From assembly GCA_017591395.1 (NCBI GenBank), contig WEDG01005020.1, positions 62,001 to 126,000 of the forward strand: DNA of 64,000 nucleotides, written 5' to 3'. Made by a program: the position numbers and the translations under genes. Shown piece by piece: positions 49,118-60,905 of this stretch. A model generated the notes under the pieces. The model was not told the DNA's origin. It made no database searches and saw only the letters and a program-made list of their open reading frames with translations. Source of the stretch: Schistocephalus solidus. Taxonomy: Eukaryota > Platyhelminthes > Cestoda > Diphyllobothriidea > Diphyllobothriidae. Every line of letters starts with the position of its first letter. The stretch's first letter is position 1.

Positions 49118-49790
49118 TTGACTGAGGATCGCACTGACCCCAAATTTGGGCAAATGTCTTCGGGCATGGATAACGTCTTGGAAGCCGTCAGCCGGCTCCT
49201 CGCACCACTTGGATTTGGAGTGGCATCCAAGCCAGAAGGAACTATCAAGTGCCAAGTAATTATGTCGGAAGACCTACTGTCCTCACAGGGAACGACAGGA
49301 GTCATTTCTCGGATCTGGTGCAGCTGTGGACAAAGCAACTTCGTCAGAGAAAATAGCAGACTGCTCGAAAAGTGGATGACCGAACAAGCTGCAGCAGTAA
49401 GAATAAATGATGCTAACTCTCAGTTCACGGCTCATGCAATAGGACCCGGCCAAACCTTCCGGTTTTGTGACACCAAAATTCTCGCAAGAGGTAACAACGG
49501 CTTAATCCGTGAGCAGCTTAACCCAAGTTTCTCTTGCCCTCAGTCAACTCACAAGCACAATGACATCCCACCTTCAGCTTCACGACTGGGAGTTAACCTG
49601 AGCCAAATAATAAGCACCACGATTAAGATCTGGACAATCAGCAGTTTGAGTTATGGCGAAGCGAATTGCAAAGTATTCATCACGCCAAGAATCAACGACA
49701 GGGATGAAATATGGAAACGTGACGACTGATAGGCAATAATCGCATCAAAAATAACCCCACGCGAGGAACGCGAGGGTTGCCAATCATAGT
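49118..49790 (+). mobile_element. Penelope-like element (type 1), RT end plus GIY-YIG, + strand
   Basis: 203-codon open frame (49118-49729). N-terminal part: the end of RT ('TDPKFGQMSSGMDNVLEAV', 'RLLAPLGFGVASKPEG'). Then the GIY-YIG endonuclease: 'GVISRIWCSCGQSNFV', 'TEQAAAVRINDAN', 'SQFTAHAIGPGQTF', 'AKILARGNN'-type block, 'STHKHNDIPP'. The GIY motif (G-V-I here) and the following 'SCG' match the other copies. The expected 'GET' after the SCG block has become 'REN', so the nuclease is probably dead. The non-coding 3' part (to about 49790) resembles 61150-61200 inverted. RT catalytic core absent. Confidence 0.7.
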
Positions 49791-51518
49791 GCGTACGTTA
49801 TGACTTAGCAACTGTCATGACGTTTTCCGTGTAGTAACTTAAGGCAGGTAACAGAATTCACCTTCAGACGACTCCTTTTGTCCATTGAGAAGTCTGTTTT
49901 GCCCCCTAATTTGTTGCACCCAAAAAGCCTTCCCGGAAAAATTCACACAGTCAATGAGCATGTCTATGTCTATTAGGCATTACTCATAGGACATTATTAA
50001 TTATATATCCTAACGAGAAGCCCTGTTTGGATATCTCAACTAGTGGTGGATAAGTCAAAAATTTGATTATTGTGCGAAGTAAAGGAAAACGAATTACCAG
50101 AAGTAGACTAAGGTTGTTTTTAGTTTTGATGGATAGAAGTATGATCAAGACGCTAGGTTCGATCTTAATCCAATTTCAAAGCTTGAGGATCTAAACAGAT
50201 ATCGCCCTTAGATAAAGTACTCAAAACAGTCATTCAAAAAGCATAATCTGGAACTGACCTGCTTTGGGCCTCGTTGATTTCATTGGCTGACAGTTTTACT
50301 GGATTATTTCTTTTTACAGAAGGTTTGGCGGTAACTAAATGGGATAAAAAAGACTTACATATAAACACATCAAATTCCAAATGAAGACAGCTGAAAAATT
50401 TTTATATAACAGGTACCCTGACAGGTAATTTCGAAATCGTCAGTGATTGTGAACTTATCTCTGACACACCTTACATATATTCCAAAACAATGGTTCCTTC
50501 CATTTTTCGCCAATGAGGCCCATGACAGGTGCCTACACATTTCTCTTTACTGCATACAATAAATTTTCCCCCATTGAGGAGAAATATTCATACTTCTTCC
50601 GAATGAGCGTCTCGACTTCCCGTTTTTTATCTTCATTCTACCGCATTCTTCTCTTAACTTCGACTTCTAAGCTCGGAGCTTCTAGAGTTCCTTCATCTCT
50701 GAAAAGACAAACTGTATCAAGGTAGCCGAGGAGAGCTTTCATAACTATCTGAGGTTGATAGAGGTGAGCGTGGACGTTCATAGCCCACACAAAACTTACC
50801 CTATTTTGCCTAACGGTCTTCCCCTCTCCTTGAAGTAATTGTTTTTGTGTTTATGAGGTTCCTTAGGCTCATTTTTCAATGTTACTATTTTTCGACAATT
50901 GGAGAAAAAAAATAACCGATACGCATTTTCTGGGATGGAGAGATTGAGTTCGAAATCGAGCCTCAAGGCACGGTTAGACGCGTGTGTCCCATAATGCGAT
51001 GAGAGACGGTCCATTTACCAGTGTACCAACAGCAGCTTCGGCACCACGCTACTAAGTGTCAGCCTAGTCGTGAAAAATAACATTCTGTTTCCCCTGAACA
51101 CATACAGATATTTTTTAGCATGCATTACGTTTTATCATACCTATCAAAGCATTTTAAATCGATTCTACATTAAAAGATTCCTTACAGGCAAATGGAGCAA
51201 GAGTTCCAGAAGTTCCGTCAACTCAGTATTAGGTATGAACAGTTCCCCAACGGCTGTGTTAACAAATAACCTTCATTGTCCTTCTAAGATGGTCTACTAT
51301 TCTCCAACAGGTGCACCTGCCAGTTAACAAATGGCTACAGGCAAGTTTATTTGATTTGTGTGGTCAATCGACAACAACGTTCTCAGATGTGTTTTTGACA
51401 GATGACGCCACAAACCAGTAGATTTGTAGAGCCGCTTTCTTTGTTGGTGCTGCATACAAAAAGTGGATTTACCTGCATAGCGCAAAGCTGCATACAGTTG
51501 CGGGGTTTTTTAGCTTAC
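49791..51518. other. Unassigned region
   Basis: No gene recognised. A possible 32-nt - strand micro-exon (50357-50388, followed by a consensus 'gtaagt') was seen but not accepted. Confidence 0.4.
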
Positions 51519-51558
51519 CTGCAGGCTCATCTTCCTCCGAGGGCGAATCTGAACCTTT
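51519..51558 (-). CDS. Candidate micro-exon (- strand), possibly of the EPS8-like gene
   Basis: 40 nt with a good acceptor ('tttcatattgtag') and donor ('cag|gtaagc') on the - strand. In one frame it reads 'KGSDSPSEEDEPA', a Ser/Glu-rich linker-like peptide. It lies about 5 kb downstream, on the same strand, of the EPS8-like exon. Its phase does not join that exon directly in this frame (that exon leaves 2 nt), so at least one exon would have to lie between. Chance splice-site pairing is possible. Confidence 0.3.
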
Positions 51559-54114
51559 CTACAATATGAAAGAGTTTTAAATGGATCGAAATCCACAGAG
51601 GTAAAAGGAATTATTTTATAGCGTATTTTACGCATACTCCTAGGTCACAGGTTTCTTGAGATTAAAAACTTTGCGAAATTCCCTTCAACACTGCTCATTG
51701 AAGCACGGCATCAATGAAACGAAAAAGCAAAACTTTTGCTTTTGTTGAAAACAGGCTTCGTACACCAATTAAAGTGTAAAATTTGGTAAAGCCAACGTTT
51801 CAGCATAAAGTTTTCGGAGTTTTTCATCGGATAAGAGGGCAACGAAGAGAGCTGAGGAGATCTAACTTCGGTTTCTTGCTACTTTTGCAAAATTTCATTT
51901 GTTACCATAAAGCCATCGCCTTTGTCTCACATACAGTACAGTATTAGACCCCGCCTTGGAAGGTTCTATCTTTCCTGGTTTATATTATTGAAGGGATTGA
52001 TTTTTGGAAGGTAGGTAGAAACACATTGTAACATTTCCTACTGGAACACATATGAAAGCCAATTTTGTTGTTTTTCCGAATATCCATCTATGACGGGTAC
52101 CTTTAAATAATCGGCACCATGTGTGTGTAATATACAAAGTCATTTTATGAAAGAACAATCTAAATGAGCTCCAGTAAGAGAATAACCCGTTTCTAAAGGC
52201 CAGGATGTAACAAGGAATGTCACTACTGCATATGCTGACTTCACTTTCGGTGTATTAGGTAGCCTACTAATTTATTCTGACCAGAAATTTTCGCTCAACC
52301 CTCACGTACAGCTATTCGCTAAGCGGCCGTTGCACGCTCAAAATCACTCATAGCGCTAGATTTAATATTTCCTTATCATTGATTCTCCCTGATTCTACAG
52401 TTTACTATTTGCCTGCCTAGCAAATGAACTGGCTTGCTCTTAGATTTTAGATGTTGGGAATTTCCGGAAAAATTAAGTTAAGAGGATCAGTTAAGGCACA
52501 TCAATGTAGCTGAACACCATTCACTCGACCGCAACCACTGTAAACTGTATGTGCTATAATTGAAACTCGCCCCATCAGTGAAAACTGATGCATTAATCTG
52601 GCTTTGGAAAATCCTTCGACCGTAAGTTGCTAAGTATCATTCGGCAATAGTCTGTAACCTATTCTCCTCGTTCGTTGAGAAAGAGATGTGTGTGCATTTG
52701 AACTAAACCAATGCGTGTTACATCGATATTCCCGTACAAGCATTAATCATGTGTCCTGAGGACTTCGCGCCGCTTCGACGCGAAAGTGGCCTGCAATCCT
52801 CCCGATAGGCAGAGTTCTTGTCCAGCGAATCGCGTTGGAGCTATTGGTATGCAACTTTGAATACCAGGAGGATAGATCTACTGCAGGGTAGAAGATTTCA
52901 TTTTGTTTTAAACAGAGAAGTTTTAGAATTCTTAACTACACTTACGTAAGAGAACGCAGAGAGTTGCCGTGGGTCGAATGCTGGTGTTTCGGATTGAAAG
53001 CTTAATTTAAAATAAGATTTTATAATGATAATAAATTTTATTTCAGAAAGACATCAACTGAAGATGAAAGCAAAGTACATAACGTTCCATTTACAATACG
53101 TCATTGCTTTGCCGATGAGTAAAAAAATAAAAATATATACAAACAACTCTTATAGTTCATTCGAGGTGATTTCAGAATGAAGTGCATCTTCTGCTATGGA
53201 CAATACAGTGCTAAGTTACAGACCATGTCATTGCTAAATTTTAATTCAGAATACCTTCTATCAAGATGGTAAGCCAGATTTCAGTTACTAAAACGTACTT
53301 CAGTTTACTGCTGGACCTTATGAATACTGTCAGTGTCAGATAGTCGGCTAGCATACACTGATGGATAGGAGTGAAAAAGTGACGATTCGTACAAATTAAT
53401 GCAAAGGCGACCATTTATGACTTGTAGCCAAATAATTGGAAGCTAATATGCCTCAGTATTGTGACGATTGATGTATCGAACGTCATCAAGTGCCTCTCAA
53501 ATGTTCGAAGTAAGATGTTTGCCCAACCATTTCAGCATAAAAGTACGTTAAACTATAGAAAAGAGCATATCAATTATTCGCACGACTGGGAAGCGTGTAA
53601 GTGTTAAAGCACCAGGTGTAAAATCCACGAATGGGCGTTTTGATCGCGTATTTGGAGCAAGTTTGTTCTTTTTGTGAGTTCTTTCTTCCCCCTAGTCTGC
53701 TTTCAGAAACGTCCAAAATGACCAAAAAATGGCTTATGCCAAAAAGTCATAAATTTTCTGTTCCCATACACCTTCCTTTTCAGAATGTATACTGTTGTTA
53801 GGACTTCAAATGTGATTTTGCCGTCCAGGCTTGGAAATGGGCTCATATATTTAATCAAACCAACGCGCCTGCATGCGGAGGGGGATCACGTTTGGCACGA
53901 AAAAAACCTATAAGGAAATTTCGCTACCGACCTTAGCCTGTAGGATTTTATAAGTTCAGGAAGCCGTTATATTAACGAGATTAGGTGGGCCTACGTGTGT
54001 ATGTAGGCACCAGTATGTCAGGTTTTACCTCTACTATGTTATGAAGGTTAATTGTTACTTGCGTTCCAGTACAGCCTGACTAGCGGCCTCCGAGTCACTG
54101 TTCACTAAACGGGA
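51559..54114. other. Unassigned region
   Basis: 2.5 kb with no recognised coding sequence and hardly any open frames of 60 codons. It is probably an intron or intergenic. Confidence 0.5.
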
Positions 54115-54210
54115 CCCGACCACACATCAAGTTCACCAAGGCCAAAATTCTAGCGAAAGCTGACAATCGCGAGAACCGTCAGCTGGTCGCCAGGCCCGCA
54201 GTCAAATGAG
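54115..54210 (+). mobile_element. Penelope-like (type 1) GIY-YIG scrap
   Basis: + strand 'HIKFTKAKILAKADNRENRQ', which aligns with 'HKFKFFEAKILARCENRGSR' in the copy at 58253-58567. Short remnant ending in a stop. Confidence 0.5.
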
Positions 54211-54649
54211 GAGAGTCATCCCAGTAGCTGGTGGGATTGGGCTATGAGATGGGGACGCGGGGAATATTGGTTGTTTGATGGTTTTGAACGTAAGTTGTAT
54301 ATCTGCAAGCCATGGTCAGGGTCCACATGAGGTAATTCTAGGAATTTTTAGAGCACAAGTTTCAGCGCTGTCCTCCGCTAAGAAATACCCATTAATATCG
54401 CTAGAAAGGGGCTTAAACAATACAGATGGCCGCCGAGATCCGCTATAGGTCACAACCTAGCTCAGTGGAACGTGGCCTGAGTTTTCTGCGCCACCTACCG
54501 GGTTGTTGTACTTTCTGCATGACTTTTTAAAGTAGGGGGGAAGGTGGAATGAAAAGAAAAGCGGAGAAAATTTCCGTCTCATCTGGTTTAAACCACTGGT
54601 AGATGCAGTTACCGGGTTGTGGCCACTATGCAGAGCCTGGTTTCAGGGA

Positions 54650-55270
54650 GCAACAGGTGAGCGTTAGGTTCTAATCAGGGGGTTCTGAGAAGCGATCACC
54701 ACCTTAACGAAGCAAGTGACGTGACCTGCGATACCTGCACGAAATGTTCGCGAACTAAACACTTCTATATCGCGAAAATTGTGTAGTGACATATCTACTT
54801 CAACTAAGCGCACCATGTACTCCACAGCAGGGTGGTGCAGGGACGGTGATTTGCGCTGGATTTCAGTTAGAGCAGACTTGCGATGCATCTGCCTCCCTCT
54901 CAGTTCCACTCCCCCACCTGGGCCCACTGGCAAGACCTAATCAAGAAGACCGGAGATAGGAGAGGGTGCAGGCGCCCACACTGTGGTTTACAACAAACAA
55001 CACTACAACAGCAAAGGAGTGTAGCGGCTTGGATCTTAGTTGGGTAGGAATGTCATAAAGGCCTTATTAAGAAGGAGACATTGCAGTCTGACTGTCAGTT
55101 CAGGGAACCGAGTTATCCTGTCGCTGGCAGCTTTCCAAGCCAAGCTTTTTAACGCACCGTGCTAGCTTTAAACGCGTCAGCTTGTTTAAAGTTATGAAAA
55201 TGCGCTTAAATCGTCGGCTTCACTCTCTCCACCACCCCCAGAAACAGGCCACAACTCGAGCTGGTCAGTT
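54650..55270 (-). repeat. Repeat family E, copy 2
   Basis: Inverse of 25850-26360 over most of its length (for shared blocks see copy 1). The - strand ORF 54933-54664 ('VGPGGGVELRGRQMHRKSAL', 'LHHPAVEYMVRLVEVDMS') matches only in part the frame of copy 1 and has no known domain. The low CpG decay and good conservation suggest a fairly recent element. Confidence 0.6.
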
Positions 55271-55549
55271 GTCGGATGCTGGAGTGGGCGCACTGGCTAA
55301 CAAGACCGCCGAACCCATCTGCGCACGCCACAGAACGGCCTTACCCCTTTGGCACTCACACCCGTATTATCAAAACTAGAAAATTAAGAAGAACCCATCA
55401 CCTCCTGTCTCCCAGTCCACTGACCGGTCACTTAACACACAACGCACACTGGGCTGACGGCGCGATTTGGTATAGAGTGCCTGTTGACAGCATTCTAAGC
55501 CACGGCTTTTAGTTGAGCGTGTAGTGGCAGAGCAGCTAGAGTATATACA

Positions 55550-55650
55550 TGCTGCAACCCTTGTGCAAACAACAGCCTAATCTATATCGTCTCTGATAGT
55601 GAACTCGAGTGTTAGTCCAAAATGTCAAGCGAATAAAACTCCTATTTCAG
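55550..55650. mobile_element. Penelope-like (type 1) terminal-repeat scrap
   Basis: 'gctgcaacccttgtgcaaa', 'cgtctctgatagtgaactcg' and 'gcgaataaaact' align in order with 58715-58810 of the foldback copy. No coding part is attached. Confidence 0.45.
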
Positions 55651-56559
55651 TACAATACCTCGTCACCTTAGACCCTGTCTTTTTTCCATCTTTTTCATCC
55701 GCTGACGCTATTTGTTTCTCATTTGGTCTGGTAGAGCGATGAGGCAAGCTAGTGTTAAATAATTCCGGAAGTGGGTACGGAAAGCACATTATTGGACATC
55801 GCTCTGCAAAAGCAGTGGACCCCTTCAATTTGCCTTAGGCGGTTGTTGTCCCAACAGCTTAGGGCAGTACCTCGCCTGCGTCATAGCAGGTATCCTCCGT
55901 TGATATGATAGCAATTTATTGCTATCATTATCTTAATGATTTTGGGTTTGGTAACACTATACAAGGTAGCTTCTGAATTTAGTGGAGGTTGTCAGGTGAG
56001 TGAAAAATGACAAACACAGGAGTTGTTTATTGTAAAATGCCTTGCAAGAATTTTTTATTATATAAATCGAGGCTTCGAGTGTTTTGCCCGCACAATTCCT
56101 TTAGTCAGCAGGCTAAGTGTTCACAAACTTTTAATAATTCTGTAGGTGAGTGATCTTTTCTTCCATTTACTTATCACAATTTCGGCCATTATCCTACCTT
56201 TGGAGGCCTAAAATGTGGAATGATCTCCCATTTTCTCTTTACTCGATATTTAACCGAATATCGTCGAGTATCAAATGCAAAATTTGATTTGCATCGAAAG
56301 ACAATGAGTTTAATTATTTGCCCTTTGATGGGGAAATGGCCCTGTGTCCGAATCCACCACCGGAAAGCTTTGCACTTAGTGTGAAAACATGCATATCTGC
56401 GTTCATTTCGACATAAATGGCAACTGATTGACGGCCCTTGCTTTCGGCAACGACCCCAAGGCTGCTAATGATGGTCAGCTACGTCAACGTTTAAGTATAT
56501 GACTAGGTGAAACCATGGAATTCGCATTAAAATTGAGGATGGATGTAGCATTCACCTAC

Positions 56560-56896
56560 CCTTCCTGATTCCAAGCCGGTCCAAGTGTTTTCAAGAAGGC
56601 CTTGTTCTTCTCCTCCAGATAGTTTTGTAAGAACTGAACCGATTGATCTGTGAATGTGGGCAACCAGACGGACTTGATGAGTCGATCGTGGATGTGTGGA
56701 AACTGCTGGTCAGCAGCTATGCGCTCGAGCCACGCCATAGACTCCAGGAAGCAGTTGCCAAGGCTAACAATCTTTGGATCTGGTAGTTCATTGTGAAGTT
56801 CCGACATTATGTTGATGCCCTTGCGAATGTTCTTCAAATGGTTCACAACAGCGCTGGTAGGCGGTGGTGGCAGTGCGTATCCACGGTGCCTTGGGT
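56560..56896 (-). CDS. EPS8-like protein, one internal exon
   Basis: Internal exon of a host gene read on the - strand. Acceptor 'gcgaatttag' before 56896, donor 'gg|gtaggt' after 56560; 337 nt, entering with 2 nt of a split codon and leaving with 2. It encodes 'LPPPPTSAVVNHLKNIRKGI', 'IVSLGNCFLESMAWLERIAA', 'FPHIHDRLIKSVWLPTF', then 'QSVQFLQNYLEEKNKAFLKT' and 'LGPAWNQE'. The order of the Pro-rich start, the F/L-K-x-I-K-x-x-x-N-x-L helix, the 'ARSVxxPLL...AVDFLxxxL' segment and 'LWxSLGxxW' is that of the middle domain of EPS8 (EGFR kinase substrate 8), an adaptor controlling Rac signalling and actin capping. PTB, SH3 and C-terminal effector exons were not found. The family call rests on remembered EPS8 sequence. 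Confidence 0.7.
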
Positions 56897-58055
56897 CTAA
56901 ATTCGCGTATCAAAAAATGCTTAGAACGACCTTACACACGATACCTTCACGCAGATTAATAAAGAAAGCCTTAAAATATTTCGGGAATAAAAAAATCCGG
57001 ATTTGGAGATGAACTTTTGAAACCATGAAATTCGTGACTCTTACTTATAAATTTGTGAAGTTGCTCAGAAGTCATCTATACATTCGTCGAATGGAACAGA
57101 GGATTTTACAGTGCGGTATCGGCACAAAACACTCCTGGAAAAAAGCAGTCTTGTGCCAAGCAAGTTTGTAGAAATATTTATTGCAGCAAAACTGATAGAA
57201 AAAAACGTGATATGGGGTGAAGTTTAACGTTAAAACATACTTACAATGTGTTTAGTGTAAGAGGCCTGTAGAGAATGAAAAGCAACTATGTCGGAAGCAG
57301 TATGGTTGTAGTAGTTGGTTGTCTCATATGCATTCACAACTTTGGCTAGCCTTTGGGCTTAATATTACCCAAGAGAGGTTACATGGCTAAGTGGTAAGGA
57401 AGACCCAGGAGGTAACTCTTGCACCACGTAGAATACGTTTGCATACATCGCATTTATGAAGTTCTCACTGCGTTAGTGCGCATTTTCTCCATTGAATCTC
57501 GATGTCTGCAAGAAGTTGGTTCATTTTACTGAAGTAGTGCGTAACAGAATAATTGCTCTTGCTCGTTTCCCATGAAATGCTGTCATCACGAAATCCTTTT
57601 ACTCAGAAGTGGGAACTTTATTTTATTTAAAAACAGGTTCGCTGAGACTTTAAATAAATAGCTTTACAAGTTTTAGCTTTTCACACATTATGCCATGACG
57701 TTTCTTTAAAAATATAATCCACCTCTGCGAGTTAATACAAGAGGTTTGCCTGATGCTCATTTACCAGTTAAAAAGGCCTGGCTTCCGTCACATACCTAGT
57801 AAGTAACACTTCTGAGCATAAAAATTGGTAACAGCGTTCACAGTCATAAAGTATTTTGGGCATTCTTGAAAAACCTAATTATACTCTTCCTACAAAGCAC
57901 CAACTTTGACAAAACGTAAGTTTCTATGATCCACGTGCGATCTCCGACTGGTCTGCGAATATTTTTGAACAAAATATGATAACATCCGCATACAAATCAT
58001 AAATAAATGCACTCTGTGTATTAATTTTATAAGAAATCTTTCGAAAAACTAAATT
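56897..58055. other. Probable intron of the EPS8-like gene
   Basis: 1.16 kb upstream of the EPS8-like exon on the - strand. No further exon was accepted, and no repeat is recognised. Confidence 0.4.
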
Positions 58056-58839
58056 GAGAAGAAGTAGATGCGATCGCTGGGACAAGAGCTGTATTCGCCT
58101 AACGTTTCGGATTCTAACTCGAAGCCATCAACAGAGACAGTATCAGATACGGGAAATTCGTTAAATAGGAAGTTGCAGTATTTCTAGGATGCCGTCGCTA
58201 TGCTACTGTACGCCTACGGCACGTAACGACTGCGCTCTGGTGCGTTAATTGTTTATTGGCCGGCATGTGGGTCGTTATCCGCTGACATTTCGTCACCCAT
58301 GTTGGAGGGTGGCGTGATGAGTGCTCGGCCAGCTGTCTCGCCGGCACTGGCGTTATAAAATGTGTTCGTATGAGCGCTCCCCGAGTGGCCGATGGCTCTG
58401 GTCAAAAGGAGTCTCAACACTGGATTTACGTTGGGTAGGTCATTGCACTTGTCAATAGACTGGGGGCCTGTAAACCATGTCACAAGCAACTCGCGGCTCC
58501 CGCGATTTTCACATCTTGCGAGAATTTTGGCTTCGAAGAACTTGAATTTGTGACCGCTTCTCGCCAAATGAGTCGCGACTCGAGAATTGGTGACGAAAGT
58601 TCAGCGCATGCCGGCCATCAAACAATTAACGCACTAGAGCGTTGTCGTCATCGCTGAGGGGGGAGCCGCTACTTGCCGTAGGCTTGCAGTAGCATAGCGA
58701 CGGCATCCTATAAATACTGCAACTCCCTGTGTACGAATTAGCCGTAGCTGATACTGTCTCTGATAATGGGATTCGAGTTGGATTTAGAAACTCCATGCGA
58801 ATAAAACTCTTGCCCCAGCGATCGCATCTACTTCTTCTC
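58056..58839 (-). mobile_element. Penelope-like (type 1) copy flanked by inverted terminal repeats
   Basis: A GIY-YIG C-terminal piece (58567-58268, - strand: 'HKFKFFEAKILARCENRGSR', 'WFTGPQSIDKCNDLPN') is flanked by two copies of the element's terminal repeat in opposite orientation. Left arm 58056-58267 begins 'gagaagaagtagatgcgatc'. Right arm 58607-58839 is its inverse and ends 'gatcgcatctacttcttctc'. Arms are about 80 percent alike by eye. Inverted or direct LTR-like repeats are a known trait of Penelope-like elements. RT and most of the nuclease are missing. Confidence 0.72.
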
Positions 58840-59989
58840 ACTTGCTTCCTGGGACTCGCATTTGCACTTGTATCAAAAAAATAATTTACACACGCTGGTG
58901 TAAAAATGCGTTCTCCCAAACTCCAACGTGCTAATATGCATGGTTTGACTTCAGAGTGTGTTCCGTGCCATGCAGCTACGTTATCTAACCTAAATATCCT
59001 TAAGAGTAACGGGATTTTTATGTAAGACAGTCTAAATCAATCATTCACGCATACTGAAATATATTCGTTTGTATGTTCTCGACGTTTTGTGGGAACATGC
59101 CGAGTACTAAAAAGAATCTCAACGTGAGCTCATGGACATGCATCCAGAGCTTGTTTAACCAGTTAAAATGATGTCGATCTAACTTAAATGTCCTTCGTCA
59201 TACCCACCAACCAGCCTCCTCGAGCAAAATGTCCTGTGTATTTTATGTGACCGAAAGCAACTTCATCAGCTGAAATGTATCTCATTTCGGAGAACCAAAC
59301 TGTTAGTGCACTATTAAAACTTCAATGAATGGACCTATCAAACACAAATTTAGCTCAACTTCTGATTTTTCATTCATTGGTCCGGTAGGCTATTAGCTTA
59401 ACAAGGTCTGTGTTGGTTATCGGGGTCTAATTCGTGCCATTTAAGCACTAGCTGCTCACCTGAGCAACCAGTAGTCATTTAGACAGAGGTAAGGTGATCC
59501 TGTGTGGCGCTTGTTCAGCGCGATGGACTCTGAGCCACCCCGACCCCCTCCTCTGTGGGGTCAGATGATTAGCATCTTGCGAGTAGTAGATATGAATGCC
59601 GTTCTCGCTAAGCTTCTCACGGTTGAAAACGGGCTCCTAAAGACTAATACCCTCTCCCTGGCGAACTTAATCGTTTAAAACCTGATAGGACCTAGCGAGA
59701 CTGATGTGTGGTTAACATTGAACTGGCTATTTGAAAACACACCTAAAGCGAAGCGTTCGGCACAGCACCTGCCCTCGTCTAAGATGTCTACTTCTCAGAC
59801 ATCAAAGGTCTGACCATCATTAAAAGCCCTGTTAATGCAATGGAAAAGCTGATTTTGGATTGAAAACCCCTAGGTACACTGACAACCTCCGTTTATTATA
59901 TAAAAACCGGCGAGTCCACCACAGCCTTCTTGTAACACGTGACCGAGGTTCACAGAACAAGCATTTAGCTCAAGCTAGACCCCTTATTC
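58840..59989. other. Unassigned spacer
   Basis: No gene or RNA recognised between two Penelope-like copies. Confidence 0.4.
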
Positions 59990-60647
59990 GGTCCTCTGAT
60001 GATGATGATAAGAAGGAGGTACGACCGTTGGAAAAGAGTTTTTTATTCGCCTGGTGTTACTTTTTCACTCCCAAAGTCATAATCAGAGAGAAACCCCGGT
60101 TGAGAGTACTGTTTCCCACATTTTTCGCAGTATATGTGGAATGCAGTTGCCAATCTGCTGCATATACATCACAATTGGTGAAAACCACATTCATCGTAGA
60201 CGGTTCCACTTTGTGCGATGCTGGCTTGATTGCTCGCAGTTGAGACGTTAACAGTGGAAATCTCATATGTCATGTGGGTTCTAGGGCTACTTGGTTCACG
60301 GAAACCAGCCATAGACACCAGTGTACTCCCCACTTGGCTCTTAACTCACCCTTGTCAAAGGTTTGGTAGAGATAATAGGTGTGGGAAGTCATTGCGCTTG
60401 TTACTTGAAGTTAGCTGGAAAACCATGACTCAAGCAGTTCACGTCTCATGTCATTGTCATCCGTCACGAGAACTTCGTCTTCATCGAACGCAAATTTGTA
60501 GCCGAGTACCATCGAAACATTCAAAACTTGAGACCATGCATCAAAATTCCTCGCCGACGTTGCTTGCTCGGCCATCCTTGTACGGATTAGTCTTGAAATT
60601 TTCCGGAAATTAACCTCATGTTCTGCAACTTGACTATTCACTTCCAT
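59990..60647 (-). mobile_element. Penelope-like (type 1) degraded copy
   Basis: - strand: GIY-YIG scrap 60647-60411 ('RLIRTRMAEQATSAR', 'KFAFDEDEVLVTDDNDMRRE', 'LLESWF') followed by the 3' repeat at about 60190-59990 ('tctctctgattatgactttg' on the - strand, 'cttttccaacggtcgtac'), which aligns with the repeat at 60906-61010. Heavily mutated. Confidence 0.55.
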
Positions 60648-60905
60648 CGGAAATAATTAGTTGTCTGCAATAACTGACCGAATAACAGAAATAGCATCAG
60701 CGATTTAGTTCCTTTAAAAACCCGTAGCACGGCATGCGGCCTTCATATGCTGAAGTTTATCTAAGCGTCCCCTTGCAGTGAAGAGTTGTATTACTAACAA
60801 TTGTGTGATTATTACGAAGCACCAAGAGTCGGCCGCTTCGGTTATCTATGAACAAGTATAAAGAACTGAATGGAAAGGTCTAGTTTACCCGAAAAGCATT
60901 GTAAG

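Noticed and set aside
50357..50388. 32-nt - strand micro-exon with a consensus 'gtaagt' donor
   Set aside because: The acceptor is ordinary, the peptide resembles nothing, and such pairs are expected by chance in AT-rich DNA.
55890..55916. Perfect small palindrome 'gatagcaat..attgctatc'
   Set aside because: Isolated short inverted repeat without terminator or binding-site context in a eukaryotic genome.
57043..57148. - strand segment between a 'ttttttccag' acceptor and a 'gtaaga' donor upstream of the EPS8-like exon
   Set aside because: All three frames contain a stop before the donor, so it cannot be an internal coding exon; no EPS8 similarity.
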